64,000 bases of DNA from Aquarana catesbeiana (lineage: Eukaryota; Chordata; Amphibia; Anura; Ranidae), in the NCBI RefSeq assembly GCF_042186555.1, contig NC_133324.1, positions 66,502,703 through 66,566,702 of the forward strand, given 5' to 3'. The notes below the pieces were generated by a model. It was not told the origin of the DNA, ran no database searches, and saw nothing but the letters and a program-made list of their open reading frames with translations. Shown here in pieces: positions 1-10,587 of this stretch. A program made the translations under genes and the position numbers. The number at the start of each line of letters is the position of its first letter. The stretch's first letter is position 1.

Positions 1-299
1 ACCTGAGACTTCTTAACATCAACGAGTCACAAGACACCGGGGAAGAAAGATGGCTAACTGGGCCCAATTTGGACATTTTAACTTAGGGGTGTACTCACTT
101 TTGTTGCCAGCGGTTTAGACATTAATGGCTGTGTGTTGAGTTATTTTGAGGGGACAGCAAATTTACACTGTTATACAAGCTGTACACTCACTACTTTACA
201 TTGTAGCAAAGTGTCATTTCTTCAGTGTTGTCACATGAAAAGTTATAATAAAATATTTACAAAAATGTGAGGAGTGTACTCACTTTTGTGAGATACTGT
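1..299 (+). mobile_element. Tc1-like transposon, 3' end fragment
   Basis: This is the 3' part of a Tc1/mariner-type element. It ends in a terminal repeat reading GTACTCACTTTTGTGAGATA next to a TA-rich microsatellite, the expected TA target. The same repeat motif (GTGTACTCACTTTTG) also occurs internally near position 89, and an AATAAAATA polyadenylation-like string lies near 248. A second copy of the same 3' region sits at 15219-15560 on the minus strand. No transposase sequence falls inside the window. Confidence 0.8.
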
Positions 300-328
300 A
301 TATATATATATATATATACTGTACACAC

Positions 329-1442
329 ATACACTCACCAGACACTTTATTAGGTACACCTGTTCAATTGCTTGGTAACACAAATGCTAATTAGCCAATC
401 GCATGGTAGCAACTCAATGCATTTAGGCATCTAGACATGAAGATGACTTGCTGAAGTTTAAACCGAGCATTACAATGGGGAAGAAAAGAGATTTAAGTGA
501 CTTTGAACGTGGTATGGTTGTTGGTGCCAGACGGGCTGGTCTGAGTATTTCAAAAACTGCTGATCTACTGGGATTTTCACAGACAACCATCTCTCAGGTT
601 TACAGAGAACGGTCCAAAAAAGAGAATGGTCCAAAAAATATCAAGAGAGGGGCAGTTGTGTGGACGGAAATGCCTTGTTGATGTCAGACATCAGAGGAGA
701 ATGGGCAGAGATGGTTTGAGATGATACAAAGGCAACAGTAACTCAAATAACCACTCGTTACAACCAAGGTATGTAGAATACCATCTCTGAATGCACAACA
801 CATCGAACCTTGAAGCAGATGGGCTAAAGCAGCAGAAGACCCCCCGGGTGCCACTCTCCTGTCAGCTTAATACAGGAAAGTGAGGCTACAATTTGCACAG
901 GCTCACTAAAATTGGACAATAGAAGATTGGAAAAACATTGCCTGGTCTGATGAGTCTCGATTTCAACATTGCGACACTCAGATGGTAGGGTCAGAATTTG
1001 GTGTGAACAGCATGAAAGCATGGATCCTGCCTTTTATCAACGGTTCAGGCTGGTGCTGGTAGAGTAATGGTGTGGGGCATATTTTCTGGGCACACTTTGG
1101 GCCTCTTAGTACCAACTGAGCATCAATTATTGTTGCTGACATGTCCTTCCCCTAATGGCTACAGTGCCCCCATCTTCTGATGGCTACTTTCAGCAGGAAA
1201 ATGCACCATGTTACAATGCTCAAATCATCTCACCACCGGCTTCTTGAACATGACAATGAGGTCACTGTACTCCAATGGCCTTTGCAGTCACCTTCGCAGT
1301 CAATATAGACAAAAATCTCTGAGGAATGTTTCCAGCACCTTGTTGAATCTATACCATGAAGAATTAAGGCAGTTCTGAAGGCAAAAGAGGGTCCAATCCG
1401 GTGCTAGCAAGGTGTACCTAATAAAGTGGTCGGTGAGTGTAT
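329..1442 (+). mobile_element. Complete Tc1-like DNA transposon, decayed
   Basis: Near-matching terminal inverted repeats bound the element. The left one (about 331-360) contains CACTTTATTAGGTACACC; the right one (1411-1442) contains GGTGTACCTAATAAAGTG. Both sit next to AT-rich sequence. The length, about 1.1 kb, is somewhat short for a Tc1 element of 1.2-1.6 kb. The TIR core matches a Tc1-like family widespread in fish and amphibians. The copy cannot be autonomous because its transposase frame is broken. Confidence 0.88.
475..1400 (+). pseudogene. Tc1-like transposase pseudogene
   Basis: The start at 475 gives MGKKRDLSDFERG, the typical beginning of a Tc1 transposase. The next 60 residues form the N-terminal paired-like helix-turn-helix (ISKTADLLGFSQTTISQVYRE), which would bind the terminal repeats. 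The frame closes at 681. Downstream, in other frames, remnants of the DDE catalytic domain persist, such as a stretch near 1067 reading MVWGIFSGH and the usual 3' end running into the right terminal repeat. Stops and frameshifts after about residue 69 rule out an active enzyme. The family cuts and pastes DNA at TA sites in the nucleus. Confidence 0.85.
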
Positions 1443-1962
1443 ATACGGATGTACTACTTCATTTCTAAGACCCACCCAGGGTAGGTGGAGAACTAACCCC
1501 TGCTTACAATCTTAGTGGACATCTCAACGTATCCAATGAAAACATTGATAATGTTTCCCTTTAAGAAAGCCTTATATTTATAGGTTCCCTTTTTTCCACT
1601 GTTAAAAGCATCCTGGATTAATTCCACTAGTGTTCCTTTCTCAGAAATCCCTTCTCCTCAATGAAAGAGTGACAGTTCAAAAACATTGATTGTAATTTCC
1701 TCTTACAGTAGGCCTCTGCTGTGCATTTAATAGCACGATCAAGCAATTTAATAAAGCTGCCTTTTGCATATAATGATACAATCTCGCTTATTTCACCAAG
1801 TGCCCTTCAAGTCTATGACATTTCTTGTTTGATTGAGAGGCCTTTTTTGGTTCAGCCCCCTGACGACGAGGCATGGCACCGTTTTATTTTTTTTCCCCCG
1901 AAACCTAAAAATAGCCGATTCTTCGGTTCTGATATCTCTTTTGCAGCATGCAGCATATAGAT
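1443..1962. other. Unassigned spacer
   Basis: No gene or repeat family is recognised here. The stretch is AT-rich with short incidental frames. Its last eight bases (1955-1962, ATATAGAT) are the left target duplication of the hAT insertion that follows. Confidence 0.6.
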
Positions 1963-2002
1963 CAGGGGTAGGCAACCTTTCGAGCACAGTGTGCCCCCTG
2001 CA

Positions 2003-3405
2003 CATCTGCCCCACCACAGTACTACCCTGCACATCCGCCCCACCTCTGTACCCCCTGCACATCTGTCCCACCCCTGTACCACCCTGCACATCTGCCCAAC
2101 CACTGTAACCCCCTGCACATCTACCCCACCACTGTAACCCCCTGCTCATCTGCCCCACCACTGCAACTCCCTGCACATCTGCCCCATCACTGTAACCCCC
2201 TGCACATCTGCCCCACCACTGTAACCCCCTGCACATCTGCCCGACCACTGTAACCCCCTGCTCATTTGCCCCACCACTGTAACCCCCTGCTCCTCTGCCC
2301 CACCACTTTAACCCCCTGCTCATCTGCCTTACCACTATAACCCCCTGTACATTTGCCCCACTACTGTACTACCCTGCTCTTCTGCCATACCAATGTACCC
2401 CCTTTCTCATCCGCCTCACCAATGTACCCCCTGCACATCTGCCCCACCACTGTAACCCCATGCACATCTGCCCCACCTCTGTACCCCCTGCTCATCTGTT
2501 CCACCACTGTTCCACCCTGCTCTTCTGTCCCACCACTGTAACCCCCTGCTCATCTGCCCCACCAATGTAACACCCTGCACATTTGCCCCACCACTGTACC
2601 ACCCTGCTCTTCTGTCCCACCACTGTCCACTGTAAACCCCTGCACATCTGCCCCACCACTGTAACACCCTGCACATCTGCCCCACCACTGTACCACCCTG
2701 CTCATCTGCCCCACCACTGTAACCCCCTGCACATCTGCCCCACCACTGTAACACCCTGCTCATCTGCCCCATCACTGTAACACCCTGCTCATCTGCCCAT
2801 CCAATGTAACCCCTGCTCATCTGCCCCACAACTGTAACCCCCTGTTCATCTGCCCCACCACTGTAACCCCTAGTGCATCTGCCCCACCACTGTACCACCC
2901 TGCTTACCTGCCCCACCACTGTACCACCCTGCTCATCTGCCCCACCAATGTACCCCCTTTCTCATCCGCCCCGCCAATGTGCCCCCTGCACATCTGCCCC
3001 ACCACTGACCACTGTAACCCCCTTTCTCATCTGCCCCATCACTATAACCCCCTGCACATCTGCCCCACCTCTGTACCCCCCTGCTTATCTGTCCCACCAC
3101 TGAACCACCATGCTCATCTGTCCCACCACTGTACCACCCTGCACATCTGCCTTACCACTGTAACTCCCTGCATATCTGCCCCACCTATGTACCACCCTGC
3201 TCATCTGTCCCACCACTGTACCACCCTGCTCTTTTGTCCCACCACTGTACCACCCTGCTCTTCTGTCCCACTGCTGAACCCCCTTCTCATCTCTTCCACC
3301 ACTGTACTTTCCTGCACATCTGCCTCGCCGCTGTACCCATCTGCTCTTGTGCCCACCTCTGAACCCCTCCTGCTCGTCTACTCCACTAATGTACCCTCTT
3401 CTCAT
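2003..3405. repeat. 29-bp minisatellite inside the hAT element
   Basis: Roughly 48 copies of a 29-bp unit whose core reads CACATCTGCCCCACCACTGT, with CCCTG spacers. Units vary by substitutions (GCACATCTG, GCTCATCTG, GCTCTTCTG) and by a few deletions. Both strands show long open frames (for example 1793-2335 and 2416-2919 on minus) because a C-rich unit has few stops; these frames have no conserved start and I do not call them genes. Confidence 0.95.
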
Positions 3406-3514
3406 CTATGATATGCGTGATATGCAGAGTGGTGAAAGGAAGCAGAGATGAGACACATCTACCTGTCCTGGCACACTCATCTTGCTGATCCACCTCTCGC
3501 ATCCAGCCCACGTG

Positions 3515-3662
3515 CTTGTATGAGATGTATGAGATGTCTGTGATGTATGAGATGTATGAGATATATGTGATGCATGAGATGTATGTGATGTATGAGATGT
3601 ATGAGATGTATGAGATGTCTGTGATGTATGGGATGTCTGTGATGTATGAGATGTATGTGATG
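3515..3662. repeat. Decamer array, left half
   Basis: Tandem GATGTATGAG/GATGTATGTG/GATGTCTGTG units, about 15 copies. The array is interrupted at 3663 by the palindromic element and resumes at 6646, so it predates that insertion. Confidence 0.9.
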
Positions 3663-4149
3663 TAGGGATGAGCTTCGAGTTCGAGTCGAACTCATGTTCG
3701 ACTCGAACATTGGCTGTTCGCAAGTTCACCGAACAGCGAACAATTTGGGGTGTTCGCGGCAAATTCGAATGTCGCAGAACACCCTTTAAAAGTCTATGGG
3801 AGAAATCAAAAGTGCTAATTTTAAAGGCTAATATGCAAGTTATTGTCATAAAAAGTATTTGGGGACCTGGGTCCTGCCCCAGGGGACATGGATCAATGCA
3901 AAAAAAAGTTTTAAAAACGGCCGTTTTTTCAGGAGCAGTGATTTTAATAATGCTTAAAGTCAAACAATAAAAGTGTAATATCCCTTTAAATTTCGTACCT
4001 GGGGGGTGTCTATAGTATGCCTGTAAAGGGGCGCATGTTTCCTGTGTTTAGAACAGTCTGACAGCAAAATGACATTTTGAAGGAAAAACTCATTTAAAAC
4101 TACCCGCGGCTATTGCATTGCCGACAATACACTTAGAAGTTCATTGATA

Positions 4150-4440
4150 AAAACGGCATGGGAATTCCCCAAAGGGGAACCCCGAACCAAAATTAAAAAA
4201 AAAAAATGACGTGGGAGTCCCCCTAAATTCCATACCAGGCCCTTCAGGTCTGATATGGATATTAAGGGGAACCCCGGCCAAAATTAAAAAAAAAAAATGA
4301 CGTGGGGTTCCCCCTAAATTCCATACCAGACCCTTCAGGTCTGGTATGGATTTTAAGGGGAACCCCGCGCCAAAAAAAAAAAAAAAACGGCGTGGGGTCC
4401 CCCCAAAAATCCATACCAGACCCTTATCCGAGCACGCAAC
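4150..4440. repeat. ~77-bp hairpin subrepeats, left arm
   Basis: Three to four tandem units, each with an internal inverted repeat of the type CATACCAGACC...GGTCTGGTATG separated by CTTCA, followed by GGGGAACCCC and an A-rich tract. The mirror set lies at about 5925-6175, and a related set lies at 9035-9290. Confidence 0.8.
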
Positions 4441-5924
4441 CTGGCAGGCCGCAGGAAAAGAGGGGGGGACGAGAGTGCGGCCCCCACTCCCTCCTGAACC
4501 GTACCAGGCCACATGCCCTCAACATTGGGAGGGTGCTTTGGGGTAGCCCCCCAAAACACCTTGTCCCCATGTTGATGAGGACAAGGGCCTCATCCCCACA
4601 ACCCTGGCCGGTGGTTGTGGGGGTCTGCGGGCGGGGGCTTATCGGAATCTGGAAACCCCCTTTAACAAGGTGACCCCCAGATCCCGGCCCCCCCGTGTGA
4701 AATGGTAAGGGGGTACATAAGTACCCCTACCATTTCACGAAAAAAGTGTCAAAAATGTTAAAAATGACAAGAGACAGTTTTTGACAATTCCTTTATTTAA
4801 ATGCTTCTTCTTTCTTCTATCTTCCTTCATCTTCTGGTTCTTCTGGTTCTTCTGGCTCTTCTGGTTCTTCCTCCGGCGTTCTCGTCCAGCATCTCCTCCG
4901 CGGCGTCTTCTATCTTCTTCTCCTCGGGCCGCTCCGCACCCATGGCATGGGGGGGAGGCTCCCACTCTTCTCTTCTTCTTTTCTTCTCTTCTTCTCTTCT
5001 TCATTTTCTTCTCCGGGCCGCTCCGCAATCCATGCTGGCATGGAGGGAGGCTCCCGCTGTGTGACGGCGCTCCTCGTCTGACAGTTCTTAAATAACGGGG
5101 GGCGGGGCCACCCGGTGACCCCGCCTCCCTCTGACGCACGGGACATGACGGGACTTCCCTGTGGCATTCCCCGTGACGTCACAGGGAAGTCCCGTCAAGT
5201 CACCGTGCGTCGGAGTGGGGCGGGGTCACCGAGTGCCCCCCCCCTTATTTAAGAACTGTCAGACGAGGAGCGCCGTCACACAGCGGGAGCCTCCCTCCAT
5301 GCCAGCATGGATTGCGGAGCGGCCCGGAGAAGAAAATGAAGAAGAGAAGAAGAGAAGAAAAGAAGAAGAGAAGAGCGGGAGCCTCCCCCCCATGCCATGG
5401 GTGCGGAGCGGCCCGAGGAGAAGAAGATAGAAGACGCCGCGGAGGAGATGCTGGACGAGAACGCCGGAGGAAGAACCAGAGGAGCCAGAAGAACCAGAAG
5501 AACCAGAAGATGAAGGAAGATAGAAGAAAGAAGAAGCATTTAAATAAAGGAATTGTCAAAAACTGTCTCTTGTCATTTTTAACATTTTTGACACTTTTTT
5601 TGTGAAATGGTAGGGGTACTTATGTACCCCCTTACCATTTCACACAGGGGGGGGGCGGGATCTGGGGGTCACCTTGTTAAAGGGGGCTTCCAGATTCCGA
5701 TAAGCCCCCCGCCCGCAGACCCCCACAACCACCGGCCAGGGTTGTGGGGATGAGGCCCTTGTCCTCATCAACATGGGGACAAGGTGTTTTGGGGGGCTAC
5801 CCCAAAGCACCCTCCCAATGTTGAGGGCATGTGGCCTGGTACGGTTCAGGAGGGAGGGGGGGCCGCACTCTCGTCCCCCCCTCTTTTCCTGCGGCCTGCC
5901 AGGTTGCGTGCTCGGATAAGGGTC

Positions 5925-6175
5925 TGGTATGGATTTTTGGGGGGACCCCACGCCGTTTTTTTTTTGGCGCGGGGTTCCCCTTAAAATCCATACCAGACCT
6001 GAAGGGTCTGGTATGGAATTTAGGGGGAACCCCACGTCACTTTTTTTTTTTAATTTTGGCCGGGGTTCCCCTTAATATCCATACCAGACCTGAAGGGCCT
6101 GGTATGGAATTTAGGAGGACTCCCACGTCATTTTTTTTTTTTAATTTTGGTTCGGGGTTCCCCTTTGGGGAATTC
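5925..6175. repeat. ~77-bp hairpin subrepeats, right arm
   Basis: Mirror image of the left-arm set. Differences from the left arm are mainly in the lengths of the A/T tracts (for example 18 versus 9 bases), showing slippage after the arms formed. Confidence 0.8.
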
Positions 6176-6645
6176 CCATGCCGTTTTTATCAATGAACTT
6201 CTAAGTGTATTGTCGGCAATGCAATAGCCGCGGGTAGTTTTAAATGAGTTTTTTCCTTCAAAATGTCATTTTGCTGTCAGACTGTTCTAAACACAGGAAA
6301 CATGCGCCCGTTTACAGGCATACTATAGACACCCCCCAGGTACGAAATTTAAAGGGATATTACACTTTTATTGTTTGACTTTAAGCATTATTAAAATCAC
6401 TGCTCCTGAAAAAACGGCCGTTTTTAAAACTTTTTTTGCATTGATCCATGTCCCCTGGGGCAGGACCCAGGTCCCCAAACACTTTTTATGACAATAACTT
6501 GCATATAAGCCTTTAAAATTAGCACTTTTGTTTATTCATGTTCGTGTCCCATAGACTTTAACGGTGTTCGCGTGTTCGAACGAACTTTTTTCCTGTTCGC
6601 ATGTTCTGGTGCGAACCGAACAGGGGGGTGTTCGGCTCATCCCTA

Positions 6646-6775
6646 ATGTGATGTATGAGATGTATGAGATGTATGAGATGTCTGTGATGTATGTGATGTA
6701 TGTGATTTATGGGATGTATGTGATGTATGACATGTATGTAACATATGGGATGTATGTGATGTCACATACAAGCAT
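6646..6775. repeat. Decamer array, right half
   Basis: Continuation of the GATGTATGAG array after the palindromic insertion. It decays into GATGTATGTG and related units and ends near 6775. Confidence 0.85.
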
Positions 6776-7346
6776 CTGAAATGGATGTGCAATGATGAGC
6801 TCAGGTCAGGGGTATTTTCTGAAAGTAGTGAACCTGTGTGCAGGATCATAAGTTGGGCTCTCGCAGCTGAGGAAAAGTGCGGCGCTCTGCGCTACAGGAA
6901 AATTTGGGTGTGATTTTAATTGCACTGAATACTGGATCTGGCTTAAGAGGACAGAGAATGCAGAGGTTCAGTAGTAAGTGACACAAAGGTTCAGGAATCA
7001 TTTCAACAAAGTTCCCAGAAGCTCAACAGTAATTCCACAAACTGTCACCTGATTGTGGTTTTCTCAGTCACAGTGGAATAGCTTCTTTCTGAGATTGGTA
7101 GTGGCAACCAAGCGAGTCATCTTCCTTCAGAGGGTAGAGCAGTGGCCAATCAATGTTTACCATCTTTTACAATGTGTCGGGGCACAGTGCCCCCCCCCCA
7201 GTGTAGGTGCGGTGTGGGGAATTCTGAAATTGGCATGCATTAATGTCTCACTGACACTTCCCTGCGCTGCTCTGTTGATGGGGAGGAAGATGAGTGCCGG
7301 CAAAAGAGGCTTCGTGTGCCGGGGATTGCCTACCCCTGATATAGAC

Positions 7347-8027
7347 GGTAGCAAAAATCAACACGCCGTACCTCTTAGTACCTTTTCATATGATAATAGG
7401 TGGCTTTAAGCACTGGAAAGTGTCACATTAGGTGGCAATGATTATTCACAGAGAGCTATTCATGATCACAATTGGCCGACGTGCTATATACATAAAAGAC
7501 GCGTTTAGAAATATTACAATCATTTAAATGTGAGCAATTGCTCTCAAGGTTGGAGTAAAAAAAAAATATTGTTATTTTCCAGGGAACTATCACTTAAAGT
7601 GGAGTTGTTCCGTATGGAAAGGGAGAATGGTAAATGGTTGTTTAAGATGCATACGGTTTGATGCTCTTTCTGTTTTGTCTACGTAAATTCACTGCACTGA
7701 TCCTTAGTAGTAACATTGTAGAAAAAAAAATATATTTCTTTAGACTCCAGAGAAGAAAGTGTTTGTTGCTTGTGTTATATTCATTGAAAATCGCTAAAGT
7801 AATGATTTTCCCACATTCAACAATTACGTGATAATATAAAACCTCTTAAATAAAGCAAGAAATTATAGTTGGGATGAAGCACTCAGTATAAAATTTTAGT
7901 AGTACAAATTGGCTGCTGATTCTATTCAGTGTGTTCAGATTTTTATTTTTTTGCCTTCCTCTGGATCGACTGTTGGTATAGGATTTTATGGTGGCTTTCT
8001 ATTTATTTATATTTTATTTTATATAAA
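7347..8027. other. Unassigned AT-rich stretch
   Basis: No gene found. A short piece near 7590 (CACTTAAAGTGGAGTTGTTCC-like) resembles a T2/Kolobok-type MITE end. The remainder is AT-rich with no frame of interest. Confidence 0.5.
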
Positions 8028-8450
8028 CTATATAACCAAAAGTATCGGTACGCCTGCCTTTACATGCACATGAACTTTAATGGCATCCCAGTCTAATTAG
8101 TCTGTAGGGTTCAATATTGAGTTGGCCCACCTTTTGCAACTATAACAGCTTTAACTGTTCTGGGAAGGCTGTCCACAAGGTTTAGGAGTGTGTCTATGGG
8201 AATGTTTGACCATTCTTCCAGAAGCGCATTTGTGAGGTCAGGTACTGATGTGGATGAGAAGGCCTGGCTCGCAGTCTCTGCTCTAATTTATCCCAAAGGT
8301 GTTCTATCGGGTTGAGGTCAGGACTCTGTGCAGACCAGTCAAGTTCCTCCACCCCAAACTCACTCATCCATGTCTTTATGGACCTTGCTTTGTGCACTGG
8401 TCCAAATCATTTGGTGGAGGGGGTTTATGGTGTGGGGTTGTTTTTTAGTG
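8028..8450 (-). mobile_element. Tc1-like element, rearranged fragment
   Basis: Begins at the left with a terminal repeat containing CAAAAGTATCGGTACGCCTG and runs as the minus-strand 3' half of a Tc1 element up to about 8397. From about 8400 a piece from the middle of a transposase gene (GGTGGAGGGGGTTTATGGTG) follows in plus orientation, so an inversion or deletion junction lies near 8400. Related copies are at 36444-36517 and 54180-54650. Confidence 0.85.
8194..8397 (-). pseudogene. Tc1-like transposase C-terminal fragment
   Basis: The minus-strand frame contains LDWSAQSPDLNPIEHLWDKL, the signature around the third catalytic acidic residue (the E of NPIE) of the Tc1 DD34E domain. The part before the central domain is missing and the frame shifts near its end, so only a catalytic-domain scrap remains. 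Confidence 0.9.
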
Positions 8451-8799
8451 TATTATTATTCCCCTGTAGCTAATGGAGCACAGATCATGCTTCATTAGAT
8501 TCTTACCTGGCCAGTGCTGAACCACATTGCTTCCTGATTCATCCACCAGAGGGAGTATGAAAGCGGAGCTAAACCCATGGATTTAAAGTGGAAGTAACCA
8601 CCCACGTATTATGTTTACCTATAGATAAGCTTATAATAGGACTTACCTATAGGTACAGTAAATATCTTCCAAACGTGCACCGTTTAAGAGATATTTACTC
8701 TAGATGCAGCCTGTGACGTCACTGGCACATGCGCTTTGAAGGAATGGCATACCCGTACCGTTCCTTCAGCGTTGTGATGTCAGAGGGGGTGGGGTCACC
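8451..8799. other. T2-like MITE fragments
   Basis: From about 8582 the sequence reads TTTAAAGTGGAAGTAACC, the style of a T2/Kolobok-like MITE end (TTAA target, TTTAAAG ends), followed by a palindromic CCTATAGATAAGC / ACCTATAGGTA region. No right end is evident. The first 130 bases hold nothing I recognise. Confidence 0.45.
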
Positions 8800-9345
8800 C
8801 GTTTACGTCACCGGGTGGCTCCAGATTCCGATAAGCTCCCCGCCTGCAGACCCCTACAACCACCGGGCAAGGGTTGTGGGGTTGAGGCCCTTATCCCCAT
8901 TATCCACGGGACAAGATGCTTTGGGGGGGACCCCAAAGCATGCTCCCCATGTGGCCTGCTGTGGTTCAGGAGGGGGGGGGCATTTTCTCTCCCCCTCTTT
9001 TCCTGCGGCCTGCCAGGTTGCTTGCTCAGATAAGGGTCTGATATGGATTTTGGGGGGACACTACGCCATTTTCTTTTACTTTTGGCGCAAGGTTCCCCTT
9101 AAAACCCATACCAGACCTGAAGGGCCTGGTATGGATTTTGGGGGGACCCCTACGCCATTTAAAAAAAAATTGGTGCAGGGTTCCCCTTAATACCCATACC
9201 AGACCTGAAGGGCCTGGTATGGATTTTGGGGGGACCCCCACGCTTTTTTTATTTTGGTGCGGCTTTCCCCTTAATATTCATACCAGACCCAAAGGGCCTG
9301 TTCACATGTTCTGGTGCAAACCGAACCGGGGGGTGTTTGGCTCAT
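8800..9345. mobile_element. Partial second copy of the fold-back family
   Basis: This copy matches the right arm of the palindromic element at 3663-6645: the TCCAGATTCCGATAAGC segment, the GGTTGTGGGG segment, the ~77-bp hairpin units (9035-9290), and a terminus reading TGTTTGGCTCATTACTA. It is more diverged and carries only one arm. It therefore suggests either that the single-arm form exists independently of the palindrome or that this copy lost its other arm. Confidence 0.8.
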
Positions 9346-9374
9346 TACTAGTACTGACGGAAGCACTCAAGCGG

Positions 9375-9660
9375 AGTACAGGGGTCCGTCACAGATATTA
9401 TGGGGTTAGTGGACATTTGGCGGGAATTACATCCCCTGACAAGAGATTACACCTATCATACCCACCCTCATGCACGTTACTCTAGTATTGATCATGCGTA
9501 AGTCTCCCGACAGCTTATTCCTCGTGTCTGTTCGGCTTCTATATTGACGGTGGCCTGGTCTGACCGTGACCCGATTTTGGTGGTTTGCGATTCTCTTTCA
9601 CTTAAGCCCCCATCATCTAGCTGGAGTCTGAATGATTCTCTTCTATCCCATTACACGCTT
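9375..9660 (+). pseudogene. L1/Tx1-type LINE ORF2, endonuclease-domain fragment
   Basis: Plus-strand frames give the end of an L1-type AP endonuclease: a YSSIDHA-like stretch, then TVAWSDRDPILVV (the conserved SDH region with H changed) and WSLNDSLLSH (the W-LND motif that follows the endonuclease). At least one frameshift and a stop are present. The plus-strand element appears to resume at 10588 after an opposite-strand L1 segment. Confidence 0.7.
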
Positions 9661-9661
9661 G

Positions 9662-10585
9662 TTCTTTTTTTTGAAAAGTTTTATTTATTTCTTTTTAGGA
9701 AAACAAGTATACACAAGACCCAATGGGCCACACACAAAAAGAAACTATTTGCATTTCTTCACCATTGCCTCTCTCCTCCTCCTTCCAGACCCTCACTCAG
9801 TGATATGATCCATATAATAATGATAGGGCCACCTATTCTTAATAACAGTCAATGGTACGTTAAGATATATCAAACAGTTGCATACATGTTGAATCCTACT
9901 GCAGGTGCATTCTATAAAGTGTCACTCAATCTGCCACCGTAGTTTCACTATTCATCCAACTGCCCCACACTTTATCAAATTTCTGTGGTATGCCCCTGCT
10001 AATGTATGTAGCCTTGGATAAAGGTGCAGCCCTATTAACCACTCCCTTCCATGCTGATACAGATGGAGGATTGGACTTTTTCCATGATAGCACTATCATT
10101 TTCCTAACATAATAGATTAGGATCGTCAGCAAAGTGCAAGTTACTGTCTTTGGGGCTAGATTGTCTACTAGTCCCAAAAGACACACCTCTACCGTGGGCT
10201 GTAAAGGAATGGCGGTTACTTCTGTTATACACTCTGTGACCCCCCCTTCCAAAATACTTGGATGTTCGAGCAATTCCAAAAGATATGCATGAAATCCGCA
10301 GTAAGGGAACTGCACCACCAGCACCCAGGCGACTGGGTAGGGAACATCTTAGCCAATCTAGCTTGAGTAAGATATATACGATACAGGAATTTAAATTGAA
10401 TGAGTTGGTCCCTAGCAGAGACCAATCTAGTAAAATTAATGTCCCATGCATCATCCCATTCCCAATACATGCTTGTTGACGGTTTGCATTTTGGTTTGGT
10501 GGAATACTTCCAACTTAACATTTCTTCGGTCTCCTCTCCGGTTACCCTTTAGGAGGCGCATAAAGTGGTGATCCGTGGCCACCTC
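9662..10585 (-). pseudogene. L1-type LINE, 5'-truncated, C-terminal end of ORF2
   Basis: On the minus strand, frames 10521-10225 and 10324-9926 read as the C-terminal domain of an L1 ORF2: FKFLYRIYLTQARLAKMFP, then CWWCSSLTADFMHIFWNC (a zinc-knuckle-like CWxC region), then WKKSNPPSV...WKGVV and FDKVWGSW. A frameshift near 10240 separates the two. The left edge (9662-9700) is T-rich, as expected for a minus-strand poly(A) tail. The right edge is an abrupt 5' truncation. Confidence 0.8.
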
Positions 10586-10587
10586 AT

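Larger units (their letters stand above)
3663..6645. mobile_element. Palindromic fold-back transposable element
   Basis: Two arms of about 1.5 kb (3663-5163 and 5180-6645) are inverted copies around a 16-bp centre. The ends read TAGGGATGAGC and GCTCATCCCTA. The outermost ~150 bp of each arm, rich in TTCG, differ from one another, while the inner arms are nearly identical apart from homopolymer length. Each arm contains several ~77-bp subrepeats, a GAAGAA-rich purine tract, and an AATAAA string. Flanks are ATGTGATG on both sides, compatible with a hAT-like 8-bp duplication, but the host array itself repeats that word, so a TA duplication is equally possible. No transposase is seen. Open frames in it occur in mirrored pairs and I treat them as non-coding. 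Confidence 0.85.
1963..7338. mobile_element. hAT-type element, composite, minisatellite-bearing
   Basis: The left end reads CAGGGGTAGGCAACC and the right end GATTGCCTACCCCTG, an imperfect inverted pair beginning CAG as in hAT elements. The flanks are ATATAGAT (1955-1962) and ATATAGAC (7339-7346), an 8-bp target duplication with one mismatch, the hAT hallmark. No transposase is visible, so it is non-autonomous. The 5.4-kb length is due to internal growth: a 29-bp minisatellite (about 2003-3405), a decamer array (3515-3662 and 6646-6775), and a 3-kb palindromic element inserted in that array. Sequence at 6776-7320 is the rest of the hAT body. Confidence 0.85.

Noticed and set aside
2003..3405. 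CRISPR-like regular array
   Set aside because: Units are contiguous and diverged, with no unique spacers. The context is a eukaryotic transposon.
1793..3411. Frames with QMCRGLQWWGRCAGG-type or PTTVTPCTSAP-type repeats on both strands
   Set aside because: By-products of the 29-bp minisatellite. No start or end features that outlast the array.
4141..6196. Paired frames such as MTIPLFKCFFFLLS and IPDPSGLVWILRGTP
   Set aside because: They occur as mirror pairs in the two palindrome arms, come from GAAGAA tracts and hairpin units, and are open on both strands.
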